DNA of 64,000 bases from Mesorhizobium sp. B2-1-8 (GTDB lineage: Bacteria; Pseudomonadota; Alphaproteobacteria; Rhizobiales; Rhizobiaceae). Below the pieces are notes generated by a model. The model searched no databases. It was not told the origin of the DNA and saw only the letters and a program-made list of their open reading frames with translations. Position numbers and translations under genes: made by a program. Positions 40,693 to 50,894 of the stretch are shown here, in pieces (within the stretch, counting starts at the first letter, position 1; each line of letters starts with the position of its first letter). The stretch is taken from positions 5,495,501 to 5,559,500 of the forward strand of contig NZ_CP083952.1 of NCBI RefSeq assembly GCF_006442545.2, read 5' to 3'.

Positions 40693-41756
40693 TGACTGAC
40701 ATTCCGGCCAAGGCGGCCGCTCCTTTCGCCTCCAGCGGTTCCGCGCTGCTGACGCTGATGAAGCTCAGGACCTTCATCGCGCTGATCGCGGTTCTGGTGT
40801 TCTTCTCGATCGCCGCGCCGAACTTCCTCTCGGCCGCCAATTTGATCCTGATGGCCAAGCACGTGGCGCTCAACGCCTTCCTCGCCATGGGCATGACCTT
40901 CGTCATCATCACCGGCGGCATCGACCTTTCGGTCGGTTCGATCGTCGGCCTATGCGGCATGGTGGCCGGCTATCTCGTGCTCAACGGCATCGACCTGCAG
41001 ATCGGTTACACCGTCTATTTCAACGTCTTCGAGATCATCCTGATCACGCTTCTGGTCGGCATGGCGATCGGCGCCGTCAACGGCCTGCTGATCACCAGGC
41101 TCAACGTCGCGCCCTTCATCGCCACGCTCGGCGTGCTCTATGTCGCCCGCGGTTTCGCGCTGCTGTCCTCCGACGGCCGCACCTTCCCCAACCTCGTCGG
41201 CAAGCCGGAACTCGGCACCACCGGCTTCGGCTTCCTCGGCGCCGGCCGGCTGCTCGGCCTGCCGGTGTCGATCTGGATCCTGATCGTGGTGGCGCTGGGG
41301 GCTGCCTATCTCGCGCGCTACACGCCGCTCGGCCGCCACATCTTCGCCGTCGGCGGCAATGAGCGCGCGGCGCGGATCTCGGGCGTGCGTGTCAACATGG
41401 TCAAGATGTTCGTCTACATGTTCTCCGGCTTCTGCGCCGCGATCGTCGGGCTGATCATCTCCTCGGAGCTGATGGCCTCGCATCCGGCGACCGGCGAGAG
41501 CTTCGAATTGAATGCGATTGCCGCAGCGGTGCTCGGCGGTACCTCGATGTCGGGCGGGCGCGGCACGATCGGCGGCACCATCGTCGGCGCCTTCGTCATC
41601 GGTATCCTGTCGGACGGGCTGGTGATGATGGGCGTGAGTTCCTTCTGGCAGATGGTGATCAAGGGCCTGGTCATCATCGTCGCCGTCGTCGTCGACCAGG
41701 CGCAGCGCCGGCTGCAGCAACGCGTTACCCTGATGCAGATGGCGAAGGCGGGTTGA
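40692..41756 (+). CDS. CUT2-type sugar ABC transporter permease (RbsC-like), apiose cluster, copy 2
   Basis: Protein of 354 residues with about nine hydrophobic segments. It has the RbsC signature IITGGIDLSVGSIVGLCGMV near residues 75-94 and FAVGGNERAARISGVRVNMV, the ATPase-coupling loop. The family is the same as the permeases at 22345 and 35173. The gene overlaps the ATPase gene by one base and precedes the apsD-type gene by 2 bp, or overlaps it if that starts at TTG. Confidence 0.9.
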
Positions 41757-41758
41757 GC

Positions 41759-42793
41759 ATGGCGAGCTTAAGTGGAGCGCTGATCGGCTGCGGCTTCTTC
41801 GCCGTCAACCAAATGCATGCCTGGCGCGGCATCGAAGGCGCCTCGATCGTCGCCATCTGCGACCGCGATGCCGAGCGGCTCAGGATCGTCGGCGACCAGT
41901 TCGGCGTGGCGCGGCGCTACACTGACGCAGCGGCGATGTTTGCCGGGGAGAAACTCGACTTCGTCGACGTCGCCACCACGGTGGGCAGCCATCGTGCGCT
42001 GGTCGAGATGGCTGCCACGCACGGCGTTCCCGTGATCTGCCAAAAGCCGTTCGCGCCAACGCTTGGCGATGCCAAGGCGATGGTGAAGGCCTGCGAAACC
42101 GCCGGCGTGCCGCTGATGGTGCATGAGAACTTTCGTTGGCAGTTGCCGATCCAGGCGGTGCGCGCGGTGCTCGACAGCGGCGAGATCGGCACGGCCTTCT
42201 TCGGCCGCATCTCCTTTCGTTCCGGCTATGACGTGTTTTCCGGCCAGCCCTATCTGGCGACGGGCGAACGCTTCATCATCGAGGATCTGGGCATCCATAT
42301 TCTCGACATCGCCCGCTTCCTGCTCGGCGATGTGTCGAGCCTGACCGCCCGAACCGCACGCATCAATCTCGCCATCGCCGGCGAGGACGTCGCGACAATG
42401 CTCATGGACCATGTCGGCGGCGCCACCTCAGTGGTCGATTGCAGCTACGCGACGAAGCTTGCCGTGGAGCCGTTCCCGGAAACGCTCATCGAACTCGACG
42501 GCAGCGACGGCACGATCCGGCTGGCGCAAAGCTACAGGCTGACCGTCACCGGCAAGAGCGGAACCAGAGTGAGCGATGTCTCTCCGCCGCTGCTGCCCTG
42601 GGCCTCGCGGCCTTGGCACAACATCCAGGAAAGCGTTGCCGCCATCCAGCAGCACTGGATCGACTGCCTTGCATCAGGCCAGGAACCGGCGACCTCGGGC
42701 GCGGATAATCTCAAGACATTTGCCCTGGTCGAGGCCGCCTATGCGAGTGCCGCGAGCCGCGAGCCGGTGCAGATCGACGCCTTGCTGAGATGA
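41759..42793 (+). CDS. apsD: Gfo/Idh/MocA oxidoreductase, candidate D-apiose dehydrogenase
   Basis: Protein of 344 residues from the ATG at 41759 (a TTG at 41753 overlaps the permease stop). N-terminal Rossmann domain with GALIGCGFFAVNQMHAWRGI, VDVATTVGSHRALVEMAATH and the EKP-like ICQKPFAPTLGDAKAM; the C-terminal domain has HENFRWQLPIQAVRAVLDSG and DLGIHILDIARFLLGD with the catalytic-type Asp-His. In D-apiose pathways ApsD of this family oxidises D-apiose to D-apionolactone with NAD. The lactonase-type gene follows immediately with a 4-bp overlap, and the pentose-type importer precedes it. The family is sure; the substrate is inferred from this very consistent context. Confidence 0.82.
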   Translation: MASLSGALIGCGFFAVNQMHAWRGIEGASIVAICDRDAERLRIVGDQFGVARRYTDAAAMFAGEKLDFVDVATTVGSHRALVEMAATHGVPVICQKPFAPTLGDAKAMVKACETAGVPLMVHENFRWQLPIQAVRAVLDSGEIGTAFFGRISFRSGYDVFSGQPYLATGERFIIEDLGIHILDIARFLLGDVSSLTARTARINLAIAGEDVATMLMDHVGGATSVVDCSYATKLAVEPFPETLIELDGSDGTIRLAQSYRLTVTGKSGTRVSDVSPPLLPWASRPWHNIQESVAAIQQHWIDCLASGQEPATSGADNLKTFALVEAAYASAASREPVQIDALLR

Positions 42794-44628
42794 CACCAGA
42801 CGCTTTCCAGCTCTACGGCACGCGCGCGGTCGAGCCCAAGCCGGTCACGCTGCGCGCGGGCGCATTGAGCGCGGAACTGGTCAACGGCAATCTGCGCACC
42901 ATCCGCCATGGCGGCACCGAAGTGCTGCGCGCCATCGCCTATATCGTGCGCGACCGCGACTGGGGCACCTATGAGCCTGACCTGACGAACCTGACCATCG
43001 ACCAGGAGGACGACCGTTTCTCCGTCAGCTACGCGGCAAGCCGCCTCGGCCCAGACGGCAGCCGGCTCGTTTTCCACGCCACGATCGAAGGCTCCGCCGA
43101 CGGCAGGTTGGTCTTCGATGTGACCGCATTGCCGCAGAGCAATTTCGAAACCAACCGCTGCGGCTTCTGCATCCTGCATCCGATCGCTGGCCTCGCCGGC
43201 TGCCCGGTGACGGTCGAGCACATCAACGGCAGCGTGGTCGAGACGGAACTGCCCGATCTGGTCGACCCCTGGCAGCCCTTCAAGGATTTGCGCGCCATCA
43301 CGCATCAGGTGCGACCCGGTGTTGTCGCGCAATGCCGTATGGAAGGCGACACATTCGAGATGGAAGACCAGCGCAACTGGTCTGACGCCTCCTACAAGAC
43401 CTATGTGCGGCCGCTGGCGCTGCCCTGGCCCTATGTGCTGCCGGCCAGACAAGCCCTGCGTCAGACGATCAGCCTGCGCATTGCCGGCCAGGCCAATGTG
43501 CCTGCCTCGGCAGCGCCGGCCGAACCGGTCCGCGTCGAACTCGGCAAGGCCGGCTCGAAGCTGCCTGACATCGGCATCGTGATCTATCCCGAGGATGTCG
43601 AGGCGGCGTTTGCCGACCTGCCGATGCTGGGAAGGCTTGGTCCCCGGCAGCTGCTTTTCCACTTCGATCCGACGCGCGGCCACGGCCTCGAAGCGCTGCG
43701 CGCCCATGCCCGCCTCGCCGCCGCCTATTCCGTTTCGACGACGCTGGAATGCGTGGTCGCCTGCACCGGCGATCTCGACGCCGAACTTTCCGATGTCGCC
43801 GATATGGTACGCCGGGCGGGTCTGCGGCTCGACGCCATCGCGGTATCGCCCGCGGTCGACCGGCAGTCGACGCCGCCGGGGAGCGCCTGGCCGGCATGTC
43901 CGCCGCTCGAGGACGTCTACGCCGCGGCGCGCCGCGCCTTTCCCGGCCTCCGTCTCGGCGGCGGTATGTTCAGCTATTTCACCGAGCTCAACCGCAAGCG
44001 CGTTCCGGCCGACCAGCTCGATTTCATCACCCACTGCACCTGTCCGATCGTGCATGCCGCCGACGATCTCAGCGTCATGCAGTCGCTGGAGGCGCTGCCC
44101 TTCATCACCCGGTCCACCCGGGCGATCTTCGAGACAAAGCCGTACCGGATCGGGCCATCGACGATCGCCATGCGCCAGAACCCCTATGGCGGCGCGACCA
44201 AGGACAATCCGCAGGGACAGCGCATCGCCATGGCGAACCGCGATCCCCGCCATGCCGCGCAGTTCGCCGCCGCATGGACGATCGGCTATGCCGCGCGCGT
44301 CGCGCCGGCGGGACTGGAGATGCTGACACTGTCCAGCTTCAGCGGGCCGTTCGGCGTGGTCGCGGAATCGGGCGAACCCGTCGCGCAAGGAACGTCGCGG
44401 CCGATCTTCCGCGCCATCGAAGGGCTTTGTGAGTTGGCCGGGCTAACCTATGTTTCCGCCACGACGAGCGACGAGACGCGGGTTCTGGCGCTGGCCGGCC
44501 GCTCCGCCTCAGGGGAAACCATTGTATGGCTGGCGAACCTGACGGCCAACGACGTCCCGGTCGACGCTTCCGCGCTTGGCCAGGGCAATCTCATAATGTC
44601 GCCCTATGCGATTACCAAGATCGGTTAG
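42790..44628 (+). CDS. apnL: Candidate D-apionolactonase (ApnL family)
   Basis: Protein of 612 residues starting in an ATGA overlap with the dehydrogenase gene. The N-terminal half is beta-rich (VTLRAGALSAELVNGNLRTI, VHGSADGRL-like region, FCILHPIAGLAGCPVTVEH); the C-terminal half looks like a TIM barrel (LGGGMFSYFTELNRKRVPAD, DFITHCTCPIVHAADDLSVM, IRYG-like end). There is no signal peptide. Proteins of this size and arrangement next to apsD were assigned as lactonases that open D-apionolactone to D-apionate. Large soluble two-domain proteins without a classical hydrolase motif fit that family. Confidence is limited because I rely on remembered family features and position. Confidence 0.75.
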   Translation: MTPDAFQLYGTRAVEPKPVTLRAGALSAELVNGNLRTIRHGGTEVLRAIAYIVRDRDWGTYEPDLTNLTIDQEDDRFSVSYAASRLGPDGSRLVFHATIEGSADGRLVFDVTALPQSNFETNRCGFCILHPIAGLAGCPVTVEHINGSVVETELPDLVDPWQPFKDLRAITHQVRPGVVAQCRMEGDTFEMEDQRNWSDASYKTYVRPLALPWPYVLPARQALRQTISLRIAGQANVPASAAPAEPVRVELGKAGSKLPDIGIVIYPEDVEAAFADLPMLGRLGPRQLLFHFDPTRGHGLEALRAHARLAAAYSVSTTLECVVACTGDLDAELSDVADMVRRAGLRLDAIAVSPAVDRQSTPPGSAWPACPPLEDVYAAARRAFPGLRLGGGMFSYFTELNRKRVPADQLDFITHCTCPIVHAADDLSVMQSLEALPFITRSTRAIFETKPYRIGPSTIAMRQNPYGGATKDNPQGQRIAMANRDPRHAAQFAAAWTIGYAARVAPAGLEMLTLSSFSGPFGVVAESGEPVAQGTSRPIFRAIEGLCELAGLTYVSATTSDETRVLALAGRSASGETIVWLANLTANDVPVDASALGQGNLIMSPYAITKIG

Positions 44629-44638
44629 GCAAACAGCC

Positions 44639-45352
44639 TTACTTCTCGGAATTCATCACATAGAGCGCACGCGAGCGTTCGAGGTGCTTGATCATCGCCT
44701 TCTCGGCGCCGTCGGCATCCCCGTGCTCGATGCGGTCGATGATCTCCTCGTGCTCGGTCAACGTGTATTTTTCCTTGCCGGTCCAGATCAGCATTTCAGT
44801 GTGGTATTCCTTCAGCCAGCCCAGCGTGGCTTCGCTGACGGCGACATAGATCGGGTTGCCTGAAATGGATGCGATCTGGGTATGGAACTTCATGTCGGCG
44901 GAGATGAAGGCTTCGGAATCGCCGCGCGCGGCGCGCTGTTCGGCCACGGTCGCCTTCAGCAATTGCACATCCTCGGATGTGGCTTTTTCCGCGGCTTCCC
45001 TGACCATGCCGCGTTCGAAAAAGATGCGCGCGGTCTTCAGGTGCTCCAGCGTGTCCCTGGACGAGGACAGGATGATCTTGGCCGCGCCGTCGACCTGCTT
45101 GATGATCGACTTGGCGGTCAGTTGCAGCACCTTCGCACGCTCGCCATGCGAGATGGCGACGAGCCCCATATTGCTCAGCGCCTGCATGGCCTCGCGGATT
45201 GCCGGCCGGCCGACCTCGAAGCGCTCCATCAACTCGCGCTCGGACGGCATGTCGTCGCCCGGCTGCAGTTCGCCGCTGGTGATCAGCCGCTTCAGTCTTG
45301 CAAAGACTTCGTCGGAAAGTTTGCGCCGGACGATCGGCTCCGAACGGTTCAT
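44639..45352 (-). CDS. GntR family regulator, FadR subfamily (copy 2)
   Basis: Protein of 237 residues. Winged helix (LQPGDDMPSERELMERFEVG then RPAIREAMQALSNMGLV) and FCD domain with DMKFHTQIASISGNPIYVAV and HLERSRALYV. It resembles the copy at 30554 in length and in the LVAISHGERAKV stretch. It is transcribed convergently to apnL (10 bp apart) and divergently from the second RLP gene across a 189-bp gap that holds a candidate operator. Likely represses the RLP-kinase operon, and by the shared motif also the apnO copy 2 and ABC operons. Confidence 0.88.
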   Translation of the reverse strand: MNRSEPIVRRKLSDEVFARLKRLITSGELQPGDDMPSERELMERFEVGRPAIREAMQALSNMGLVAISHGERAKVLQLTAKSIIKQVDGAAKIILSSSRDTLEHLKTARIFFERGMVREAAEKATSEDVQLLKATVAEQRAARGDSEAFISADMKFHTQIASISGNPIYVAVSEATLGWLKEYHTEMLIWTGKEKYTLTEHEEIIDRIEHGDADGAEKAMIKHLERSRALYVMNSEK

Positions 45353-45474
45353 CGTGACGAATCACTCCCTGGCCCGGTTCCTGTTTAGCATTCCCGGCAG
45401 GATTACCGGAATGCCCGCGCCTGGAGCGGGTCGCTCCAATGCCGAGGCTCGGATATTTCTTGCAATACTTATGT

Positions 45475-45489
45475 ACTCATTATACCAGA
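45475..45489. promoter_or_regulatory. Candidate GntR (FadR-type) operator between gntR copy 2 and RLP copy 2
   Basis: ACTCATTATACCAGA differs at two positions from ACTCATCATACCAGT at 37177-37191. It lies in the divergent gap (45353-45541) about 53 bp before the RLP start, where it could serve both promoters. Confidence 0.6.
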
Positions 45490-45541
45490 TTTCCTGCGCG
45501 ACGAAACTTTTTTCGAACCCTTTTCGAGCGGCCGGCCGACC

Positions 45542-46792
45542 ATGATCACGCTTACCTATCGCATCGAAACCCCTGGCAGCATCGAGGCGCTGGCGGCCAA
45601 GATCGCCAGTGACCAGTCGACCGGGACCTTCGTCGCGCTGCCGGGCGAGACCGAGGAACTGAAGGCGCGTGTGGCGGCGCGCGTGCTGGCGATCCGGCAC
45701 CTGCCCGATGCCGCGCAACCGTCTCTCCCGGGATCCGGCAACGGGCCCTTCAGGCGCGCCGACGTCGACATCGCCTTTCCGTTCGACGCCATCGGCACCG
45801 ACCTGTCGGCGCTGATGACCATCGCCATCGGCGGCACCTATTCGATCAGGGGCCTGTCCGGCATCCGCGTCATCGACATGAAGCTGCCGGAACAATACCG
45901 GGGAGCCCATCCGGGCCCGCAGTTCGGCTTGGCCGGCAGCCGCGGGCTGACTGGGGTCGAGGGTCGCCCGATCATCGGCACGATCGTCAAGCCGGCGCTG
46001 GGGCTCAGGCCGCATGAGACGGCCGAAATGGTGGGCGAACTGATCGAGGCCGGCGTCGATTTCATCAAGGACGACGAGAAGCTGATGAGCCCTGCCTATT
46101 CGCCGCTCGCGGAACGGGTGAAGGCGATCATGCCGCTGATCCTCGACCACGAGCAGAAGACCGGCAAGAAGGTGATGTACGCCTTCGGCATCTCGCATGC
46201 CGATCCAGACGAGATGATGCGCAACCATGATCTCGTGCTCGAAGCCGGCGGCAACTGCGCTGTGGTCAACATCAACTCGACCGGCTTCGGCGGCATGGCT
46301 TATCTGAGGAAGCGCTCCGGGCTGGTGCTGCATGCGCACCGCAATGGCTGGGACATCCTCACACGCCATCCCGGCCTCGGCATGGATTTCAAGGTTTGGC
46401 AGCAATTCTGGCGGCTGCTCGGCGTCGACCAGTTCCAGATCAACGGCATCGGCTCGAAATATTGGGAGCCGGACGATTCTTTCATCCGTTCCTTCGAGGC
46501 GGTGACGACGCCGCTGTTTTCACCAGACGATTGCGCGCTGCCCGTGGCCTGTTCCGGCCAGTGGGGCGGCCAGGCGCCCGAAACCTATGAGCGCACCGGC
46601 CGCACGGTCGACCTTCTCTACCTCTGCGGCGGCGGCGTCGTCAGCCATCCGGACGGGCCCGGCGCCGGCGTACGGGCCGTGCTGCAAGCCTGGCAAGCCG
46701 CCGTCGAGGGCATTGCGCTGGCGGACTATGCCCGCGATCACATCGAACTGGCCCGATCGATCGAAAAGTTCGGCGACGGCAAGGCAGCATGA
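45542..46792 (+). CDS. RuBisCO-like protein (form IV), apiose-pathway type (OiaX/OiaT candidate), copy 2
   Basis: Protein of 416 residues, RuBisCO large-chain fold. Conserved positions in order: GTIVKPALGL (Lys175 equivalent), DFIKDDEKLM (Lys201/Asp203/Glu204 metal site), VLHAHRNGW (His294 region), GSKYWEPDD (loop 6 Lys) and VACSGQWGG. It keeps the carbamylatable Lys and metal ligands, so it is probably active. It overlaps the OiaK-type kinase gene by 4 bp, which fits an RLP acting on 3-oxo-isoapionate-4-phosphate. Compared with copy 1, the loop-6 and SGQ regions differ clearly, so the two are likely not isozymes of one reaction. Confidence 0.85.
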   Translation: MITLTYRIETPGSIEALAAKIASDQSTGTFVALPGETEELKARVAARVLAIRHLPDAAQPSLPGSGNGPFRRADVDIAFPFDAIGTDLSALMTIAIGGTYSIRGLSGIRVIDMKLPEQYRGAHPGPQFGLAGSRGLTGVEGRPIIGTIVKPALGLRPHETAEMVGELIEAGVDFIKDDEKLMSPAYSPLAERVKAIMPLILDHEQKTGKKVMYAFGISHADPDEMMRNHDLVLEAGGNCAVVNINSTGFGGMAYLRKRSGLVLHAHRNGWDILTRHPGLGMDFKVWQQFWRLLGVDQFQINGIGSKYWEPDDSFIRSFEAVTTPLFSPDDCALPVACSGQWGGQAPETYERTGRTVDLLYLCGGGVVSHPDGPGAGVRAVLQAWQAAVEGIALADYARDHIELARSIEKFGDGKAA

Positions 46793-48123
46793 GCATGGCC
46801 GTGCAAAACCTGCTCCTCAGTTACTACGGCGACGATCTTACCGGCTCGACCGACGTCATGGAGGCGCTCGAACTCGGCGGCGTGCCGACCGTGCTGTTCA
46901 TGCGCCGGCCCGACCCTTCCTTGCTGGCACGGTTTTCGCATTGCCGCGCGGTCGGGTTGGCGGGCACCAGCCGAAGCGAAACGCCGCAATGGATGGAGGA
47001 AAACCTGACGCCGGCCTTCGAATGGCTGAAAGGCCTCGGGGCGGCTGTCTGCCACTACAAGATCTGTTCGACTTTCGATTCCAGCCCGGCAGTCGGCAGC
47101 ATCGGCCGCGCCACCGAGATCGGCAGGCGCATCTTCGGCGGGGCAAGCGTACCGATGGTGGTCGGGGCGCCGCAACTCAAGCGCTACACCGCCTTCGGCC
47201 ATCTCTTCGCGGCATTCCGTGGCGCGTATTTCCGCATCGACCGGCACCCGGTGATGAGCAGGCATCCGGTGACGCCGATGGACGAGGCCGACCTGCTCGT
47301 TCACCTGTCGCGCCAGACCAGCCTCGGTTCCGGCCTGGTCGACCTGGCGACCCTGCAGGCTCCCGATCTCGCGCGAACGGTCGACCAAATCCTGCAGGAC
47401 AAGGACATCGTCCTGTTCGATGTCGATAGCCCCCAGACGCAGAAACGGGTCGGCGAACAGCTCTGGCGCATTCACGAGAAAGGCCATGGTTTCGTCGTCG
47501 GATCTTCCGGCGCCGAATATGCCTTGCTTGCCGAGTGGGCCGCCAAAGGCATCGTGTCGGGGCATGCGGCATTTGCACCGCCCGGTCCGGTGGATCGGCT
47601 CGCCGTGGTGTCGGGCAGCGTCTCCCCGACCACGGAAAAACAGATTCGCCACGCGCTTGCCCGCGGGTTCGACGGCGTCGAGATGGATGCAATGCGACTG
47701 GTCCGCGAAGGCGCCCGCGAAGCGATCGAGCAGGCAGTCGCGGCCGGGCTGGCGAGCCTGGCCAAGGGCCGCAGCGTCATCCTCTACACAGCGCTTGGTC
47801 CACAGGCCGATCGCGGCGCCGAGATCGACCGCATCGACGGCGCCCGGAACACGCTCGGGCGGGCGCTGGGGACCATTCTGCGCCGTCTGATCGCCGAGCA
47901 GAAACTCGAGCGCGCGGTGATCGCCGGTGGCGACACGTCCAGCCACGCGCTCGGACAATTGGCCATCGACGCGCTGACCGTGCGCATGCCGTTGCCGCAA
48001 TCGCCGGGGTCGCCGCTCTGCGTCGCCCATGGCAGCGGTGCGATCGATGGCCTGGAGATCGCACTGAAAGGCGGCCAGGTCGGCACCGACGCCTATTTCG
48101 AGACGATCCGGCTGGGGAGCTAG
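46789..48123 (+). CDS. oiaK: Four-carbon acid sugar kinase family (DUF1537), candidate 3-oxo-isoapionate kinase
   Basis: Protein of 444 residues starting in the ATGA that ends the RLP gene. The DUF1537 N-terminal sugar-acid-binding domain begins with YYGDDLTGSTDVMEALELGG (the DDLTG motif), with CHYKICSTFDSSPAVGSIG and RYTAFGHLFA; the C-terminal nucleotide domain has VVSGSVSPTTEKQI and AVIAGGDTSSHALGQLAIDA, the GGDTS phosphate-binding loop. The family phosphorylates sugar acids with ATP; OiaK members act on 3-oxo-isoapionate in apiose loci. Coupling to an RLP gene is strong support. Tetronate kinases are in the same family, so the exact substrate is an inference. Confidence 0.85.
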   Translation: MSMAVQNLLLSYYGDDLTGSTDVMEALELGGVPTVLFMRRPDPSLLARFSHCRAVGLAGTSRSETPQWMEENLTPAFEWLKGLGAAVCHYKICSTFDSSPAVGSIGRATEIGRRIFGGASVPMVVGAPQLKRYTAFGHLFAAFRGAYFRIDRHPVMSRHPVTPMDEADLLVHLSRQTSLGSGLVDLATLQAPDLARTVDQILQDKDIVLFDVDSPQTQKRVGEQLWRIHEKGHGFVVGSSGAEYALLAEWAAKGIVSGHAAFAPPGPVDRLAVVSGSVSPTTEKQIRHALARGFDGVEMDAMRLVREGAREAIEQAVAAGLASLAKGRSVILYTALGPQADRGAEIDRIDGARNTLGRALGTILRRLIAEQKLERAVIAGGDTSSHALGQLAIDALTVRMPLPQSPGSPLCVAHGSGAIDGLEIALKGGQVGTDAYFETIRLGS

Positions 48124-48138
48124 ACCATCTCTCGGCGC

Positions 48139-48183
48139 GATTCCGGATGGAAACCCGCTGCACATTTTTCCTGGAATTGCTCT
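48139..48183. repeat. Dispersed 45-bp repeat, copy 2
   Basis: Counterpart of 38411-38455, same orientation. Its end abuts the stop codon of the minus-strand Lrp gene at 48182-48184, so the element has settled exactly at a gene boundary. Confidence 0.6.
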
Positions 48184-48721
48184 AATACAGCGGCTTGCCC
48201 ATGTGCTTCGGCGTCGGCCACTGCGCGGTGATGCCGGGCTGCACCGGCCGTTCGAGGTAGGTCGCCAGGACCACGTAGCTGCGCGTCGAGGTGACGCCGG
48301 GTGTCTCGTAGAGACGCAAAAGCAGTCCTTCGAGCGCCTTGGTGTCCTCGGTACGCACCTTGAGCAACACGCATGTATCGCCGGCGACGGTATGGATCTC
48401 CTCGACTTCCGGATATTCCGAGATCGCCATCAGTTCCGGGGTCTTGCCCCAGCCACTGGTGTCGATGTGAACGAAGGTGAGCAGCGGCTTTCTCACCGCG
48501 TTGGGATCGATGATGGCGGCGGTGCTGCGGATGGCGCCGCTGCGCCGAAGCCGCTTGACGCGCTCATGCGCGGCCGGCGGCGACAGGCCGACGCGATCAC
48601 CGAGTTCGGCATAGCTGACCGTCGCGTCGTCGACCAGAACGCCTAATATCTTTCGGTCGGTCGCGTCGACATCCCGGGCCGCCGGCCTGTTCCGCTGAAT
48701 GCCATCTGTTTCTTCATCCAT
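48182..48721 (-). CDS. Lrp/AsnC family transcriptional regulator
   Basis: Protein of 179 residues from the ATG at 48721; an earlier ATG at 48760 would leave 9 bp before the divergent gene. N-terminal helix-turn-helix (DATDRKILGVLVDDATVSYA then ELGDRVGLSPPAAHERVKRL) followed by the RAM-type sensory domain (EVEEIHTVAGDTCVLLKVRT). It is divergent from the MFS gene with a 48-bp gap, the usual layout for Lrp-type control of an exporter of an amino acid or related compound. Confidence 0.9.
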   Translation of the reverse strand: MDEETDGIQRNRPAARDVDATDRKILGVLVDDATVSYAELGDRVGLSPPAAHERVKRLRRSGAIRSTAAIIDPNAVRKPLLTFVHIDTSGWGKTPELMAISEYPEVEEIHTVAGDTCVLLKVRTEDTKALEGLLLRLYETPGVTSTRSYVVLATYLERPVQPGITAQWPTPKHMGKPLY

Positions 48722-48769
48722 ATCGACATTCCCAATTGTCACGGAATTTAATACGGCCATTATGATGAA

Positions 48770-49945
48770 ATGTCGAACAACGATCAAGCTACAGCCTTGG
48801 GCGCGGACACCAGGCCGCCCATCCCGGCCCTTGCCTATCTGCTGACCGGATGCATCGCCGTGATCGGCTCGAATTCGCTGGTGCTGGGCCCGATCGCTCC
48901 GGCGGTGGCCGTATCGTTCGCGACCAGCGTTCCGATGGTGATGATGGCGGCGGCGGCCTTCGGCCTCGGCACATCGGCGAGCGCCCTGTTCCTGGCACGC
49001 CATATCGACCGGGTCGGCGCGCGCCGGATGCTGCAGGCGGCCTTGCTGTTGCTGGCATTGGCCTTGGTCGCCAGCGCGGCTTCGCCGACAGTGAGCGCGC
49101 TGGTTGCCGCGCAGCTTGTCGCCGGCATTGCCGCCGGCGTCGCCATGCCGGCGATCTACGCCAGTGCCGCGGCCATCGCTCCGCCCGGGCGCGAAAGCGG
49201 CACGATCGGCGTGGTGCTGACCGGATGGACGCTCAGCATGGTGGCCGGCGTTTCCCTGTCGGCGGTGCTTGCCGATCTCGTGCACTGGCGCGCCGTCTTC
49301 GCGGCCGTGGCGCTGCTTGCTGCTCTCGCTTGGGCGGGACTGACAATGACCTCGCTCAGCGACGCCAGAAAAGCCGGGCCTGCGCCAGCCCCGCTGGAGG
49401 CGCTGAGCACGCCTGGCATCATCCCGCTGCTGGTCGCCTGTGCGGCATTCATGACCGCCTTCTACGGCGTCTATGGCTACCTCGGCGACCACCTTCATGT
49501 CGGTCTGGGAGAGCCGGTCAGCGCCAACGGGCTTGCCGCGCTTGCCTATGGGGTGGGGTTCGGCGCGGCGGCGCTCTTCGACGGCATCATCGATCGCCTG
49601 GGCGCCGGACGCGTCATGCCTTTCGCCTATCTTCTCGTCGCCATCGTCTATGTAGCGATTGCCGCGACCAGCGACAGCTACGGTCTCACCCTCGCCATGG
49701 TAGCGGCCTGGGGGCTTGCCAATCATTTCGGGCTGAACGTGCTGGTGATGCGCCTGTCGGCGCTCGATCCGTCACGACGGGGCACGATCATGGGCCTGAA
49801 CAGCGCGGTGACCTACCTCGCGGTGTTCGTCGGCACCACCGGCTTCGGGCCGCTCTATTCCGGCTTCGGCTTTGCCACATGTGCGATGGTCGCGGCGGTG
49901 CTGATGCTGGTTGCCGCCTCGGCTGCAGCATGGCGCACTCGGTAG
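48770..49945 (+). CDS. MFS transporter (DHA1-type exporter)
   Basis: Protein of 391 residues with twelve hydrophobic segments. The loop 2-3 motif LFLARHIDRVGARRMLQAAL (the GxxxDRxGxRR pattern) follows TM2, and SVLADLVHWRAVFAAVALLA is the end of the first half; a helix-breaking GAAALFDGIIDRLGAGR repeat starts the second half. Resembles small-molecule exporters such as AraJ. The adjacent divergent Lrp regulator suggests export of an amino acid or metabolite. Substrate unknown. Confidence 0.87.
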   Translation: MSNNDQATALGADTRPPIPALAYLLTGCIAVIGSNSLVLGPIAPAVAVSFATSVPMVMMAAAAFGLGTSASALFLARHIDRVGARRMLQAALLLLALALVASAASPTVSALVAAQLVAGIAAGVAMPAIYASAAAIAPPGRESGTIGVVLTGWTLSMVAGVSLSAVLADLVHWRAVFAAVALLAALAWAGLTMTSLSDARKAGPAPAPLEALSTPGIIPLLVACAAFMTAFYGVYGYLGDHLHVGLGEPVSANGLAALAYGVGFGAAALFDGIIDRLGAGRVMPFAYLLVAIVYVAIAATSDSYGLTLAMVAAWGLANHFGLNVLVMRLSALDPSRRGTIMGLNSAVTYLAVFVGTTGFGPLYSGFGFATCAMVAAVLMLVAASAAAWRTR

Positions 49946-50050
49946 AGACAGCCTCGCATCGCGTTGCTCCAGTCGACGGAATGTGGTTGGCCACCGGCCG
50001 CTGGCGCGGTTGACAGCGGCACCCCTACCCTTCCATACAGAGCCGTTAAT

Positions 50051-50740
<690 letters not shown>

Positions 50741-50787
50741 AGTACCGAAGCCGGGTGGAAATCCCGATGACAGCCGGTAGTATCGGA

Positions 50788-50833
50788 TGCACGTCGCCCA
50801 AAGCGCGCAGTGGTTTTGGGATAAGGACGTGCA
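50788..50833. repeat. Palindromic intergenic element
   Basis: Imperfect palindrome with outer arms TGCACGTC (50788-50795) and GACGTGCA (50826-50833) and inner arms GCCCAAA / TTTTGGG. Similar short palindromes recur in Mesorhizobium intergenic DNA; only one copy is seen in this window. Confidence 0.5.
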
Positions 50834-50843
50834 TAGAAAAAGA

Positions 50844-50868
50844 CCTGGAAACGCGACACGTTTCCAGG
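50844..50868. promoter_or_regulatory. Perfect 10-bp inverted repeat before dhaK
   Basis: CCTGGAAACG / CGTTTCCAGG with loop CGACA, 26 bp before the dhaK start. No T-run follows, so an operator or mRNA hairpin is more likely than a terminator. Confidence 0.5.
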
Positions 50869-50894
50869 AACATGCCGAGTTCGGGAGGATGCTG